NCBI RefSeq assembly: GCF_018704065.1
Contig: NZ_JAGUQP010000016.1
Coordinates: 1 to 64,000, forward strand
Length of the DNA: 64,000 nucleotides
Source: Desulfovulcanus ferrireducens
GTDB taxonomy: Bacteria > Desulfobacterota > Desulfovibrionia > Desulfovibrionales > Desulfonatronovibrionaceae
Reading direction: 5' to 3'
Shown: piece by piece, positions 26,661-35,457 of the stretch
Layout of the letters: the number at the start of each line of letters is the position of its first letter
Position numbering within the stretch: position 1 is the first letter of the stretch
Translations under genes and position numbers: made by a program
Notes under the pieces: model-generated
Told to the model about the DNA's origin: nothing
Seen by the model: the letters and a program-made list of their open reading frames with translations, nothing else
Database searches by the model: none

Positions 26661-27972
26661 GGCCATTCTCCAAAGCATATAAAGTTACACAAAAACGACT
26701 TCCTTTGGCCTGAGCACCTTTCACATCCTCTACCCAGATCTTCCCCCCCAACAGATTTGCAATACGACTACAAATAAAAAGGCCAATACCTGTACCTTGA
26801 ATATTCTTGTGGCTCTTTGCCCTTGTAAATCGATTAAAAATAACTTTTTTTAGTTCATCAGGTACACCAGGACCGTTATCCTGAACGCAAAGTTTTACAA
26901 TTCTATCATGCCTATCCGTCCTGCGTTTGCCTGTTTGGACCTCCCAAAAAACACGTGCTTTTCCTTCCTGCGGAGTATACTTCACTGCATTGGACAAAAG
27001 ATTTTGCAAAAGATGGCTTAGAAGGGTTGGATCACCTAACACCAAGACATCTTCTTTATTAGTAATTTGGATATCAATCCCCTTGACCCTGGCTATAGGG
27101 TCTATTCCCTCTACCTCCTGTCTAACAATCGGAGCAAGAGCTACAGGTTCTAATTTTCCTTTGCCTTCCTGCCACTGATCTAACTTGGCTACCTCCAGAA
27201 ATTCATTAATCATTTCTAAAAGTTTCTCCGCACCCTCCATAGCCGTATTCACAATAGGATCTTGGTCCTCTCTTAAACCCATATATTTCAACAAATCCAA
27301 ATTAGAAATAACTGCCGAAATAGGGCTTTTAAAGTCGTGTACCACCATCTGGACCAATTCAGAGCGTTCTGTGTAAGTAATCATAAGTTCTTTTTGCTTT
27401 AACTCCAACTCCTGGGCCAGACTTTTATACTTCTCCCTCTCTTCTTTTAGCTTGTGTAGCAAATAAGAATTCTCCACCAGGGGGGAAAGATAGGCAGCAA
27501 AATCTATCAACAAACCAAGATCGCTTTGGGAAAAGGAAGTATCATCCAAGCGATCAGAGGCATTGATCACGCCAATAACATCCTGACGTTGGGAAATTAG
27601 GGGAACACAAAGCAAAGAATCGGTGCGGTAATTCTTTGACCTGGAGACTGCAGGCTTAAATCGAGGATCTTTATTGATATCTTCAATCAAAAGAGGCTGG
27701 CCAGATTCGAATACATATCCTGAGATGGCTCTGCGATCAATTGGTTGGCTCTTGCCAATTATGTCCTTTTTGGTCGCAGCAAGGATCAGTAATTGATTGT
27801 GCTCCTTGTCCAGAAGCATAATGGACCCCTGCCTGGCCGAAATCTTCTTGAGAATCAAGGCCAGGCTCTGGTCCAACTTCTGGGTCAATCTTAACCTGGA
27901 ATCAGTTAAGACATTTATTACCCTACGGATAAACTCCAGTTTGCATCGATCTCGATCCTGATCCACTTGCAT
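26650..27972 (-). CDS. GAF-domain sensor histidine kinase
   Basis: 440 residues, apparently cytoplasmic: no membrane segment. A GAF domain (about 20-170, LLCVPLISQRQDVIGVINAS) is followed by a coiled region, HisKA (MVVHDFKSPISAVISNLDLL, residue about 215) and HATPase_c with LLQNLLSNAVKYTP and DNGPGVPDE, GTGIGLFICSRI. It overlaps the downstream response regulator-TPR gene, its likely partner. It follows nrdJ by 9 bp, so ribonucleotide reductase and this pair may be cotranscribed. Confidence 0.92.
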   Translation of the reverse strand: MQVDQDRDRCKLEFIRRVINVLTDSRLRLTQKLDQSLALILKKISARQGSIMLLDKEHNQLLILAATKKDIIGKSQPIDRRAISGYVFESGQPLLIEDINKDPRFKPAVSRSKNYRTDSLLCVPLISQRQDVIGVINASDRLDDTSFSQSDLGLLIDFAAYLSPLVENSYLLHKLKEEREKYKSLAQELELKQKELMITYTERSELVQMVVHDFKSPISAVISNLDLLKYMGLREDQDPIVNTAMEGAEKLLEMINEFLEVAKLDQWQEGKGKLEPVALAPIVRQEVEGIDPIARVKGIDIQITNKEDVLVLGDPTLLSHLLQNLLSNAVKYTPQEGKARVFWEVQTGKRRTDRHDRIVKLCVQDNGPGVPDELKKVIFNRFTRAKSHKNIQGTGIGLFICSRIANLLGGKIWVEDVKGAQAKGSRFCVTLYALENGHAR

Positions 27973-27981
27973 TAAAGCAAC

Positions 27982-30216
27982 CTAACCACATTTCGTGTAA
28001 CCACAGGCGTGACACACAAAACAGCCTTCCTGAAAATAAAGTTTCTGACCACACTCCGGACACTTGGGTCTATCCAGGCTCTTGTCATCCGCGTCTACCA
28101 TATCACCCTGGAGATATCTGTTCTCCAAAACCCAGGCCACCGCGTCCGGAATAGACAACAGCAAACCTTTCTTCTGAAACACAGGGTGTTCACCACCAAT
28201 GCCTTTAAGTTGCTTAACTACATCACGGACATCAATGCCTGATCGAAGCGCCAGAGAAACCAGACGGCCGATGGCCTCGGCCTTGGCCGTGATGGACCGT
28301 CCTGAGCGGCCAATAGTGGCAAACACCTCAAATGGCTTACCATCCACTTCATTGACGGTTAGATATAAATCCCCCAATCCGGTTTTTACCTTCTGCGTAA
28401 ACCCATAAACTACTTCTGGCCGCTCACGCACGCGGGACTGACTATCTTTTTCCTCTTCCTTTTTAGCTCCCTCGCCAGTACTGAGAACTTGCGTACTCTT
28501 AGAGCCATCGCGATAGACAGTAACTCCTTTGCATCCCAATTCATAGGCCAGCCAGTAAATTCTCCAGATATCTTCCTGAGTAGCTGAATTGGGCAGATTT
28601 ACAGTCTTTGACACTGCATTATCAGTATACTTTTGGAACGCAGCCTGCATCTTCAAATGATATTCCGGCTCAATATCCATGGCCGTGACAAAAACTTCCC
28701 GCAAATTCTGATCCAGAAAGTCCATGTGTTGAATACTACCCTTCTGGCTAATCTCCTCCATAAGCTTAGGAGTGTAACTTTGGGCCTCTTTTATGGCCTG
28801 CTCAAAATATGGATTAACCTCAAGCAGTCTCTCTCCATCCATAACCTGACGGACAAAGCTTAGGGCAAACAAGGGTTCAATACCTGACGAGCAACCGGCA
28901 ATAATGGACAGCGTTCCCGTGGGGGCAATGGTAGTAGTGGTCGCATTACGATAAGGTCCGAAGTTTTGCTCGGCATAGACCGAGTCAGCATAGGCAGGAA
29001 ACGGACCCCGCTCCATGGCCAAAGTTTTAGATGCCGATCTAGATTCTTTCTGAATAAAATTCATGACCTTTTCCGCCAGATTCAGGGCCTTTTGACTATT
29101 ATAAGGAATGCCCAATTGAAATAAGAGGTCGGCCCAGCCCATGACCCCCAGACCTATTTTACGATTTTTGTGTACGGTCTCGGTAATAATAGGCAAGGGA
29201 TATTTAGAGGCGTCAATAACATTATCCAGGAAACGCACACTCAAATGCACAACTTCTTTCAATCTCTCCCAGTCAATACCGTCCTCGGCATCACTGGCAT
29301 AAAATTTGGTCAAGTTGATAGAACCCAGGTTGCAGGCTTCATAGGGAAGAAGCGGCTGCTCTCCACATGGATTTGTACTCTCTATTTCACCTTGTTTTGG
29401 GGTCGGGTTGTCCCTATTGATGCGATCAAGAAAGATGATCCCGGGATCACCGCTTTCCCATGCCTTTTGAACTAAAAGAGAAAATACCTCCCGCGCCCTA
29501 AGCTTCTTCTTCACTTGGCCGGTATGGGGAGCAACCAGCTCGTACTCCTCATCATTTTCCACAGCCTGCATAAACCTCTCAGTCAACGCCACAGAAAGAT
29601 TAAAATTATTTAACTCGCCATCCCTTTCCTTAGCCTTGATAAAATCCAGAATATCTGGATGGTCCACACGCAAAATGCCCATGTTTGCTCCCCGGCGGGT
29701 TCCACCTTGCTTCACCTGTTCTGTAGCGGTGTTGAAAATCTTTAAGAAAGAAAGAGGTCCTGAGGCAATGCCCCCTGTGGAGCCAACCCGGCTATCCTTG
29801 GGTCTTAACCTGGAAAAAGAAAAACCTGTCCCGCCTCCTGATTTATGGATCAATGCTGCATACTTTATGGCATCGAATATCTCCTCCATTGAATCCCCTA
29901 CGGGCAGGACAAAACAGGCAGCTAATTGGCCGAGTTTGGTGCCAGCATTCATAAGCGTGGGGGAATTTGGTAAAAACTTAAACTCCACCATTAAGTGATA
30001 AAAAATTCTGGCTAGCTCATCGACCTTGAACGGAGACTTTTCATACTTTTCTTCCTCCCGGGCGATACTATAAGCCACACGCCAAAAAAGACCCTTAAAG
30101 TCTTCCACCGGCTCTCCGTCAGGTCCTTTGCGTAAATATCTTTTAGTAAGGACAATCTTGGCATTAGGACTCAGTAGTGGTTCAGGCAAATCAGTTGGAA
30201 CTTTAAGTTTATCCAT
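27982..30216 (-). CDS. nrdJ: Adenosylcobalamin-dependent ribonucleotide reductase (class II)
   Basis: 744 residues. The ribonucleotide reductase core shows FKFLPNSPTLMNAGTKLGQL, the active site CNLGSINLTKF and the substrate loop NPCGEQPLLPYEACNLGS. After the barrel comes a C-terminal extension and a zinc ribbon (CPECGQKLYFQEG, CHACGYTKCG), typical of NrdJ from anaerobes. It makes deoxyribonucleotides without oxygen and needs B12. Ribosome site GAGGAG. Its neighbours on both sides are signalling genes. Confidence 0.94.
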   Translation of the reverse strand: MDKLKVPTDLPEPLLSPNAKIVLTKRYLRKGPDGEPVEDFKGLFWRVAYSIAREEEKYEKSPFKVDELARIFYHLMVEFKFLPNSPTLMNAGTKLGQLAACFVLPVGDSMEEIFDAIKYAALIHKSGGGTGFSFSRLRPKDSRVGSTGGIASGPLSFLKIFNTATEQVKQGGTRRGANMGILRVDHPDILDFIKAKERDGELNNFNLSVALTERFMQAVENDEEYELVAPHTGQVKKKLRAREVFSLLVQKAWESGDPGIIFLDRINRDNPTPKQGEIESTNPCGEQPLLPYEACNLGSINLTKFYASDAEDGIDWERLKEVVHLSVRFLDNVIDASKYPLPIITETVHKNRKIGLGVMGWADLLFQLGIPYNSQKALNLAEKVMNFIQKESRSASKTLAMERGPFPAYADSVYAEQNFGPYRNATTTTIAPTGTLSIIAGCSSGIEPLFALSFVRQVMDGERLLEVNPYFEQAIKEAQSYTPKLMEEISQKGSIQHMDFLDQNLREVFVTAMDIEPEYHLKMQAAFQKYTDNAVSKTVNLPNSATQEDIWRIYWLAYELGCKGVTVYRDGSKSTQVLSTGEGAKKEEEKDSQSRVRERPEVVYGFTQKVKTGLGDLYLTVNEVDGKPFEVFATIGRSGRSITAKAEAIGRLVSLALRSGIDVRDVVKQLKGIGGEHPVFQKKGLLLSIPDAVAWVLENRYLQGDMVDADDKSLDRPKCPECGQKLYFQEGCFVCHACGYTKCG

Positions 30217-30332
30217 TTGTCTCCTCGCTTATATTTATTAAAATTTAAAAGGGTAAAGTTCTAACTCAAAAAACTATAAAACATTAACCAACTACCATAA
30301 AACTCTCACATTTCTACCCTTTTAGTCTTTTA

Positions 30333-31058
30333 CTAGTGCTTATTTTTATCTATGTGTTCAATTTTGTCTACCATGCAGACCTTTTTGTTTAGACCCAACA
30401 CTTGAAACACTTTTTGAAAATTTTCTGGCAAATTAACTACAAAAATTTCCAACCCCTTTTTCCTGGCCTGGGTAAAAATTTCTGAAAGTGCAGCAATGCC
30501 TGCTCCGTTAATAGTTGTACTTTTTTTAAAAACATACACTAATTTTTGCACATTGTTCAGAAGAGAATTCTGAAAAGTATCATTTAAAATTGAGGCTGAT
30601 AAGGCATTAACATGGCCACATATATTTATAATAGCCTTGCCATTTTCAATTTTTAAGGTAATCTCTTTTTGCTTGGCTTTAGAAAGAGCAATCCTTTCCC
30701 TAGCCCTGGCAAGCGCCTTCTCCAGATTTTCCCGACCAATGGGCTTGTTTATAAAATCCGTAGCATCCAGATTTAAAGCCCTGATGGCCAAATCCATATC
30801 CCCATGGCCTGTAATGACAATAACCTCTGTCCCGGGCCTCATCTCTTTAATTTTTTTTAATACCTGCAAGCCATCCATGCCTGGCATTTTTATATCTGTT
30901 AAGACAATGGCTGGGTGACAGGATTTAAACAACTCCAGCCCCTGTTCTCCGCTGGTTGCAGTAACTACCTCAAACCCATAGGCCTGCAAAAAAAGCTCAA
31001 ACATATTCAGAGTTGGTTCCTCATCATCTATAACTAAAATTTTTTCCTTGTCTTGCAT
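30333..31058 (-). CDS. Response regulator with STAS output domain
   Basis: 241 residues. The receiver domain (1-122) has VIDDEEPTLNMF and TDIKMPGMDGLQ, then a helical linker, then a STAS (anti-sigma antagonist-like) domain (about 135-235). The position of the phosphorylatable Ser (usual INSTGI or DSSGL) reads INGAGIAAL, so the Ser is replaced. Output is probably through protein binding. It lies downstream of the large kinase (31503), with a mobile element between them, and probably belongs to that signalling set. Confidence 0.87.
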   Translation of the reverse strand: MQDKEKILVIDDEEPTLNMFELFLQAYGFEVVTATSGEQGLELFKSCHPAIVLTDIKMPGMDGLQVLKKIKEMRPGTEVIVITGHGDMDLAIRALNLDATDFINKPIGRENLEKALARARERIALSKAKQKEITLKIENGKAIINICGHVNALSASILNDTFQNSLLNNVQKLVYVFKKSTTINGAGIAALSEIFTQARKKGLEIFVVNLPENFQKVFQVLGLNKKVCMVDKIEHIDKNKH

Positions 31059-31117
31059 ACCTCACCTGAATTCTTAATTGTAACGTTCATAACTTAAGCC
31101 TAAGGACATTTACTTAA

Positions 31118-31434
31118 GAGTCTGTAGCCAAACCCCATTTTAACTACCAGATTAGAAATCCTGGTTTCTTGAAAGCATTGCAAAGGGCTGGGTAACCCAT
31201 CTTGACGAAGCTTGCAGATAAGCAGAGCATCGGGGCGACAAAGCTAAATATCTGGGACTATTTGCCATAACTATCGACAATAAAAAGAATATTCATTTAT
31301 CCTAAACGTCCCATTATGCTCTGCCCGCAAGCAAGCTATAGATGGGTCCAGGCATTTGCACCAGCATGAAAGAAATCAGGCTTGGAAAAAATTATGAAAA
31401 ATTGTCCTCTTAAGTAAGGTTTGCCCACAGACTC
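31118..31434. mobile_element. Family 1 MITE-like element, 317 bp (reference copy)
   Basis: Termini GAGTCTGTAGCCAAACC and GGTTTGCCCACAGACTC are inverted repeats with one mismatch; the flanks are TTAA on both sides (31114-31117, 31435-31438), a 4-bp target duplication. No coding capacity for a transposase. Internally it contains CCCATTATGCTCTGCCCGCA, which recurs at 366 and 56981. It sits between the kinase gene and the REC-STAS gene on the minus strand, interrupting that presumed operon. Confidence 0.82.
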
Positions 31435-31502
31435 TTAAAGACGCACAAATATAGCATTCTGTTTCAACCCAATAAAACTCGATATAAGCTTTTGGCAACA
31501 GA

Positions 31503-33491
31503 TTATGCCGTGGGGAAACTGACTTCTATACTAGTCCCTTGGCCAACTACACTTTCTATGTCGATCTTCCCTTCATAGTCTTTAACAATACCATAAGTAA
31601 TGGCCAAACCCAGTCCCATGCCCTGGCCACTCTCCTTGGTCGTGTAAAAAGGCTCGAATATTTTATCCATGACTGACTCAGGTATACCGATCCCGTTATC
31701 CTCGATGCGCACTACCACCCGGTCTTGCTTTTCAAAAGTAGCGATCCTGATCATTCCTTTATAAGGATAGTCTTTTGTTTTGGCTTGCTCCAAAATAGCA
31801 TCCCGTGCATTGGTAATTAGGTTGAAAAATACCTGTTGCAAACGGTTACTGTGAGCCATAATTAGACACAGATCATCATTAAGCCTTAGATCAAAGTCAA
31901 CATTTTGCAGTTTAAGCTGCTGTTTTAAGATAGATAGAACCCCTAAAATGGCATCATTAACACTGACCTTTTCTCTGATCAACGACGATTTACGACTAAA
32001 CGCACGAAGATTATTTATTATCTCCGAAGCTCTGTCCACCTGTTTACTCAATTCGGTTACCACACTCAAAAACTTTTCTTTATCTACAGGCAAGTCTTCT
32101 TGTACGGCTAAAGCTAAAAACTCACTGCCCATTTTGATGGCATTTAAGGGTTGATTTAGTTCATGAGCTATGCCCGCGGACATCTCGCCCAGGGTCTTCA
32201 TTTTACTTGCCTGAATCAATTGGGCGTCCTTTTCGATCATTTCAGTAACGTCAACGCAAGCCAGAATGATACCCTGCTTTCCGGCATAGCTGATAGGACA
32301 GGCATGGATGCTGACAAAAAATGGCCTCCCGCCTTTTTTGTAATTGATGACTTTGGCTCGATATAAATATCCATTATGCATAAATCTATCTTCTTCCCCG
32401 GTAAAAACCTGTAGACACTCTGGCCAGAGACGTTCAAAAGATCGCCCTAAAAGTTCGTCTTTGGGAAATTCATACACCTCTTCAGCCCTTGGATTGGCAT
32501 CAAGAATAGTATAATCATCTGCCTGGACAACAAAAATAGGATCCGGGCCACTGGCAAATAATGAGCGATACTTGGCTTCTGACTCCTGAAGTCGTTTGCG
32601 GTACAAACGAATGCTCCAGACCATATTTATAAATGAATCCCTTAGCTGTACCAGTTCATCCCCTTGCCTTTTACGATAAAATAAACACTGCTTGCATTGT
32701 CTAAGTTTCTTCTCACCCTCACCCTCCAGCAGCTTGGCCTGATCCAAATGCCAGCATGGCATATTAGTATCAGTATAAGCCGGGCATTTAGAAACATCCC
32801 ATTTCAAATCTGCATCTCCCATATCCAGAGCGACGTCAAAATCTCCCCGACTTAAAGTGTCAGCGATCCTGGTCAATTTACTCACCGGCTGGGTTATGGT
32901 TAAAGCCAATCTATGACTAAGCCAAAATATGAATACAATAACCAGTGAAATAAACCCCAGAAAAGTTATACGTAACTTGGAGATCAACCTGTCAATATGG
33001 GCTTTATTCAAGCCCACATGTACAGTGCCGATCCGATAGATTCCTTCCTTGACAGGAACCGCTATATCGTAAGTCATCTTATGATGAACCTCCACCAGGC
33101 GCACGCTTTGTTCCTTTTCCCCCAGGGGATTTATCCGCCTCAATTTCTCAGGAAAAGGATGGGTGAAAGTATGGGAAATAACCTCATTTTCCTGGTCCGT
33201 AATAAAAATATAGTTAATTAATTGCTTACGTTCCCTAAGTTTGGCCTCATCAAAGATTAAAGCCAGAAGACGAGGATAGTTTTTGTCCAGAATAAACCCG
33301 CCCCCGCGCTCAGCTATACTGTGAGCAATAGCCACACCTCGGGTTTCAAGTTCTTTGGTTAGACTCGAAACCAAAATCCATCTAGCCAGTAAGGCAATAG
33401 CTATACTGATAATCAAAATAACTAAAATAATGGAAAAAAAAATCTTATTTTTCAGGGATAAATCTTTGAACTTCTCTCGTACATCTAACAT
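31503..33491 (-). CDS. Sensor histidine kinase with HAMP, cysteine cluster and PAS
   Basis: 662 residues. A membrane helix (about 14-35), a periplasmic sensing region (36-170), a second helix (about 172-192), HAMP (to about 245), then a cysteine-bearing segment KCPAYTDTNMPCWHL and CKQCLFYRKR (about 232-275). PAS follows (about 310-430), then HisKA with GIAHELNQPLNAIKMGSEFL and HATPase_c with DNGIGIPE, GMGLGLAIT. The four cysteines could bind a metal or Fe-S cluster. It is followed by the REC-STAS regulator and preceded by a ligand-binding lipoprotein, which may present the signal. Confidence 0.92.
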   Translation of the reverse strand: MLDVREKFKDLSLKNKIFFSIILVILIISIAIALLARWILVSSLTKELETRGVAIAHSIAERGGGFILDKNYPRLLALIFDEAKLRERKQLINYIFITDQENEVISHTFTHPFPEKLRRINPLGEKEQSVRLVEVHHKMTYDIAVPVKEGIYRIGTVHVGLNKAHIDRLISKLRITFLGFISLVIVFIFWLSHRLALTITQPVSKLTRIADTLSRGDFDVALDMGDADLKWDVSKCPAYTDTNMPCWHLDQAKLLEGEGEKKLRQCKQCLFYRKRQGDELVQLRDSFINMVWSIRLYRKRLQESEAKYRSLFASGPDPIFVVQADDYTILDANPRAEEVYEFPKDELLGRSFERLWPECLQVFTGEEDRFMHNGYLYRAKVINYKKGGRPFFVSIHACPISYAGKQGIILACVDVTEMIEKDAQLIQASKMKTLGEMSAGIAHELNQPLNAIKMGSEFLALAVQEDLPVDKEKFLSVVTELSKQVDRASEIINNLRAFSRKSSLIREKVSVNDAILGVLSILKQQLKLQNVDFDLRLNDDLCLIMAHSNRLQQVFFNLITNARDAILEQAKTKDYPYKGMIRIATFEKQDRVVVRIEDNGIGIPESVMDKIFEPFYTTKESGQGMGLGLAITYGIVKDYEGKIDIESVVGQGTSIEVSFPTA

Positions 33492-33534
33492 TTTGTTCCA
33501 TCTCGGTTAAATTTCCCAACTTAATCAATTCTAT

Positions 33535-34764
33535 CTAATCAGCTAAAGTCAACTCATTGTATTTTTTCTTTATATCACTCCAATCCTCAATCAAGACAAA
33601 CTCATCATTTTCAAGACGTGTAAAATAAATATTGTCCATGCCCTGGTGATCATGAACGCCAAAATGGACATCGATATCGCCTTCCAAGGAAAAATTTTTA
33701 ATAGACTCTATAGCCTTAATCAGTTTTGTCCTGGTTAAATTCCGACCAGCCCTGCGAAGTCCTTCTACTAGCACCTTAGCATTGATATATCCTTCAAATC
33801 CCACATAATTCGGCCTATCATTAGGGAAATACTTTTTTAACAGATTAATATAGTTGGGTAAATTTTCATCAGCAACATCTTCACAAGACGTGGGAGGCGG
33901 AACCACCTGCGACATAAGCACAATTTCCTTACTTCCTTTAAGTTTTCTGGCCAATTCCTCTGCCCCTACAAAAGAAAGATTATAAAAAACCGGATGGTAA
34001 TCCATTACCTGGGCCAATTGAATAAACTTGGCGCAAGGATCATAAGTACCAATCATAACAACAGCCTGCGCACGAGATGACAAAATCTTGTTAAAGGCCT
34101 CATCAATATCCATGGTGCCTCGTACATATGACCCCCTGGCTACCGGTGTCAGACCAAAACTCTTTAAAGCCAATTCCGTACCGGTCAACCCATCAAACCC
34201 GTAGGCATCATACTGATAAAACACCGCTATCCGTTGTAAGTTTAGATCTTGAACAAGATGACGCACTGCCTCCCTGGTTTCCTGATAGTACGAGGCACGG
34301 ATATTGATTAAATATGGATTAAAAGGTTCTCTCAGAGCATTAGCCCCTGTGAACATGCCTATTAAAGGTATCCTGGCCTCTTCAATCATAGGCAGAACTT
34401 TTATCGTCGTCGGTGTTCCAACGTAACAAAAAAGGGCAAAAACCTTATCATTAATCAGCAGACGCTGGGTATTAGCAAGACACTTAGGTGGATCATAACT
34501 ATCATCATAGGCTATTATCCTGATTTTACGCCCAAAAACTCCTCCGTTTTCGTTAACATAGTTAATATAACATTTTGCCCCGCGCAAAGTCTGTATTCCC
34601 AAATAACTGGCATGTCCCTTTAAAGCCAAAGATGAGCCCAAAACTATCTCTTTATCTGTCACCCCCATCACTACATCCCCGTTGGCAACTACCTCCTGTT
34701 CAGGGGCACAAGAAATCATAAATAATAAATAAATGGATAAAAAAATATACTTATTTAAAAACAT
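33535..34764 (-). CDS. Branched-chain-amino-acid-type substrate-binding lipoprotein
   Basis: 409 residues. A signal peptide with a lipobox-like MISC (Cys about 19) is followed by the periplasmic binding protein fold of the leucine/amide type: IVLGSSLALKGHASYLG, then GAKCYINYVNENGGVFGRKI and IAVFYQYDAYGFDG. There are no permease or ATPase genes nearby, so it more likely feeds the adjacent kinase (43 bp downstream) than an ABC importer. Ligand unknown; amino acids, amides or aromatic acids are typical of the family. Confidence 0.88.
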   Translation of the reverse strand: MFLNKYIFLSIYLLFMISCAPEQEVVANGDVVMGVTDKEIVLGSSLALKGHASYLGIQTLRGAKCYINYVNENGGVFGRKIRIIAYDDSYDPPKCLANTQRLLINDKVFALFCYVGTPTTIKVLPMIEEARIPLIGMFTGANALREPFNPYLINIRASYYQETREAVRHLVQDLNLQRIAVFYQYDAYGFDGLTGTELALKSFGLTPVARGSYVRGTMDIDEAFNKILSSRAQAVVMIGTYDPCAKFIQLAQVMDYHPVFYNLSFVGAEELARKLKGSKEIVLMSQVVPPPTSCEDVADENLPNYINLLKKYFPNDRPNYVGFEGYINAKVLVEGLRRAGRNLTRTKLIKAIESIKNFSLEGDIDVHFGVHDHQGMDNIYFTRLENDEFVLIEDWSDIKKKYNELTLAD

Positions 34765-35457
34765 TTTTTTAATATCCTCTTAAGTTTTGCATTCTTGCCT
34801 GACACACCTAAAACTATACACAAACAAACATATATCAGCTATGCAATAAGTATCTTTTTATAATACAATTTTTACTGTCGAAGCTCCTGAACAGAAAGCG
34901 AATAAAACTCAAGATTTAACACCATTATTTTTACATAACTTATTGTTTTAATTGTAAATTATAATGTATTTATTTTTTGGTTTTTATCTTAAAAATCCAT
35001 TAAATAGTTCAAACCTGCCATTTCTCCGTTTTATCTCTTAGGAGGACCCTTTTGATCAAACCTTACTACTTAATACAGCTCAAAGCTTAAGGACTTTCTA
35101 ACTCTTAAATTTTTTAATTTTTCCCTTCAACAAATCTCGCCCCGGTTTATCCAATCTTGTGCCAAATCTTGCAAAAGCTGCAAAGCTTTGACTTTTTCTT
35201 TTTACATACCCCAAAAGGGTACCATGGTAAAATCATGTTTTGGGGAGAAAATCTTTGCAGACTTGCCCTTTTCTGGGTTGGGCCTGAGTTTAAAAACTCT
35301 ATTGGACCAGGTCAAACACTTAAGGCTTAAACCCATTATCAAGATAAGCGGTTACGACCTTTGGCTCGAACATCAAAGGCCTGCGGGGATTGCTCTCCTC
35401 ATATTCTTAAACCGGGAGATTAGAGGCAGTTAGTCCAACTTAAACTAAGGAGGGATT
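34765..35457. other. Intergenic region upstream of fdhA
   Basis: Most of this 693 bp is AT-rich and featureless. A possible small reading frame (35224-35433, ATG start, 69 codons, ending LIFLNREIRGS) lies just before fdhA with a poor ribosome site and no recognisable domain; I do not assert it. The promoter for fdhAB should be in this region, but no sigma-54 site matched. Confidence 0.35.

Noticed and set aside
35224-35433. Possible 69-codon frame directly before fdhA
   Set aside because: Weak ribosome site and no recognisable family; sequence bias does not favour coding.
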